A DNA stretch of 64,000 nucleotides from Negativicutes bacterium. Its GTDB lineage: Bacteria > Bacillota_C > Negativicutes > Sporomusales_B > JARLHX01. Shown piece by piece: positions 63,070 to 64,000 of the stretch (positions within the stretch are counted from its first letter, which is position 1; each line of letters opens with the position of its first letter). The notes beneath the pieces are model-generated. The model had not been told where the DNA came from, did not search any database, and was given only the letters and a program-made list of their open reading frames with translations. Both the position numbers and the translations under genes were made by a program. The DNA is taken from assembly GCA_031292035.1 (NCBI GenBank), contig JARLHX010000009.1, forward strand, positions 62,001-126,000, written 5' to 3'.

Positions 63070-64000
63070 GTGTTTAAACGATCAGTTGTTTTGCTTATCG
63101 CGGCGATTATATTTGCTTCCTTGGCGGCGGCCGCGTATTGGGGCCCGATGGCCAACCGCAGGGCGAGCACGCGCGACCAGAATAAAATTGCGATTATCTA
63201 TATCGACGGCGTGATTATAGGGGGCCGTGGACAAAGCGGTCTGTTTACTGATTCCGGCGGGACGGATGCCATTATCCGCCAGATTCATAGCGCCCAGGAA
63301 GACGCCAGCGTGAAGGCGGTCATTTTGCGGATTAACAGTCCTGGCGGCAGTGCGCCTGCCTCCCAGGAGGTTGCCAACGAGGTGAAGAAACTGATGGCCA
63401 CCGGCAAGCCGGTAGTGACCTCGATGGCCGATGTTGCAGCCTCGGGAGGCTACTGGATTGCCGCCGTCACCAATAAAATATACGCCAATCCGGCAACGAT
63501 GACCGGCAGTATTGGTGTATATATTCCTTATGCCAACTGGGAAGAGCTGTACAACAAGATCGGCATTCATCAGGAGAAGATTAAAAGTGGCCCACACAAA
63601 GATATTTTGTCACCTGAACGCCAAATGACGACAGAAGAGCGGGCCATCATTCAGGAAATGGTTGACGACCTTTACAATCAGTTCGTCACGGTGGTGGCTG
63701 AGGGCCGGCATATGGACCCGGCCAGAGTCCGTCAACTGGCTGATGGCAGGATTTATACCGGCAGTCAGGCTAAACAGGCCGGACTGGTCGATGAACTGGG
63801 AACAATGTATGACGCCATTGACGGCACGGCGCAGATGGCTGGCATTCAAGGCAAACCGCAACTCAAAGAATACGGCAAACAGACCCCTTGGCAGATGCTG
63901 CTTGGCGCCAGTGGTCAGATCAATCTGGAAAACATTCTGACCAAGCAGATTAAAAATGAGCTGCCTATTACCGCTCCGCTGGCTTTGCCGGCAAAATGGT
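63070..64000 (+). CDS. sppA: Signal peptide peptidase SppA (3' end outside window)
   Basis: A membrane-bound serine protease that degrades leftover signal peptides; 310 residues are visible with the frame still open. A signal anchor (residues 2-22) precedes the Clp-fold domain: LRINSPGGSAPASQEV, MADVAASGGYWIAA with the nucleophile Ser, and a candidate general-base Lys in KSGPHKDILSP. GTG 63070 follows AAAAGGCGGGG. This is the short SppA type of Firmicutes. Confidence 0.95.
   Translation, partial: MFKRSVVLLIAAIIFASLAAAAYWGPMANRRASTRDQNKIAIIYIDGVIIGGRGQSGLFTDSGGTDAIIRQIHSAQEDASVKAVILRINSPGGSAPASQEVANEVKKLMATGKPVVTSMADVAASGGYWIAAVTNKIYANPATMTGSIGVYIPYANWEELYNKIGIHQEKIKSGPHKDILSPERQMTTEERAIIQEMVDDLYNQFVTVVAEGRHMDPARVRQLADGRIYTGSQAKQAGLVDELGTMYDAIDGTAQMAGIQGKPQLKEYGKQTPWQMLLGASGQINLENILTKQIKNELPITAPLALPAKW

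Noticed and set aside
1..64000. CRISPR arrays, insertion sequences, prophage, rRNA operons
   Set aside because: No regularly spaced direct repeats, transposase or integrase motifs, or rRNA sequence were seen on reading the window.

Overview
The window comes from a spore-forming, Gram-negative-staining Firmicute of the Negativicutes, most likely Sporomusaceae; this is an inference from gene content and order. Two sets of markers point there. Sporulation genes occur (the spore-coat protease YabG, a SpoIID/LytB protein, two SPOCS-domain proteins), and so does a secreted protein that ends like an outer-membrane beta-barrel (C-terminal YVF), which a single-membrane Firmicute would not need. GC is moderate, ribosome binding sites are strong AGGAGG types, and GTG and TTG starts are common.

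Region 1 (1-8870) follows the origin-proximal order known from Bacillus: metG (5' end cut off), tatD, a YabE-like 3D-domain protein, rnmV, rsmA, yabG. A family 2 glycosyltransferase sits on the opposite strand between rsmA and yabG. Region 2 (8871-20766) lies where Bacillus has only veg and sspF. It is an accessory block: two paralogous CAP-domain proteins, a His/Cys-rich small protein, two SPOCS proteins, a Clp-fold membrane protease, a HipA-like kinase, the predicted outer-membrane protein, an L,D-transpeptidase, and cphB-cphA for cyanophycin breakdown and synthesis. Region 3 (20767-31483) returns to the conserved order: cheW, ispE, gntR, a nucleotidyltransferase, purR, ilvA, glmU, prs, an acetyltransferase, a polysaccharide deacetylase, pth, and a radical SAM protein.

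Region 4 (31484-34485) holds a c-di-GMP-I riboswitch with a terminator ahead of two small related proteins of unknown function. After it comes a MarR-MFS pair whose promoter overlaps a perfect 30-bp palindrome. Region 5 (34555-43451) is the rpmE, yqhQ-like, prfA, prmC, tsaC, tRNA-Gln, mntP, ywlE, rpiB, ywlG, glyA, upp block, again in the Bacillus order apart from the missing spoIIR. Region 6 (43567-57915) is mixed metabolism: feoAB with a Fur-box-like site, a DMT exporter, a PHP-family histidinol phosphatase, a nitroreductase with a PatB/MalY lyase, a single-chain PurL-PurQ, a cytochrome b, a LarA-family racemase and the SpoIID-like protein. Region 7 (58044-64000) holds two small ORFs, DUF1934-argS, rpoE (delta), pyrG, a structured RNA candidate that looks like 6S RNA, and sppA (3' end cut off).

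No insertion sequence, prophage, CRISPR array or rRNA gene was seen. The least explained parts are the riboswitch-controlled small-protein pair, the 6S-like RNA, the His/Cys-rich plus SPOCS cluster, and a hairpin that buries the ribosome binding site of cheW.
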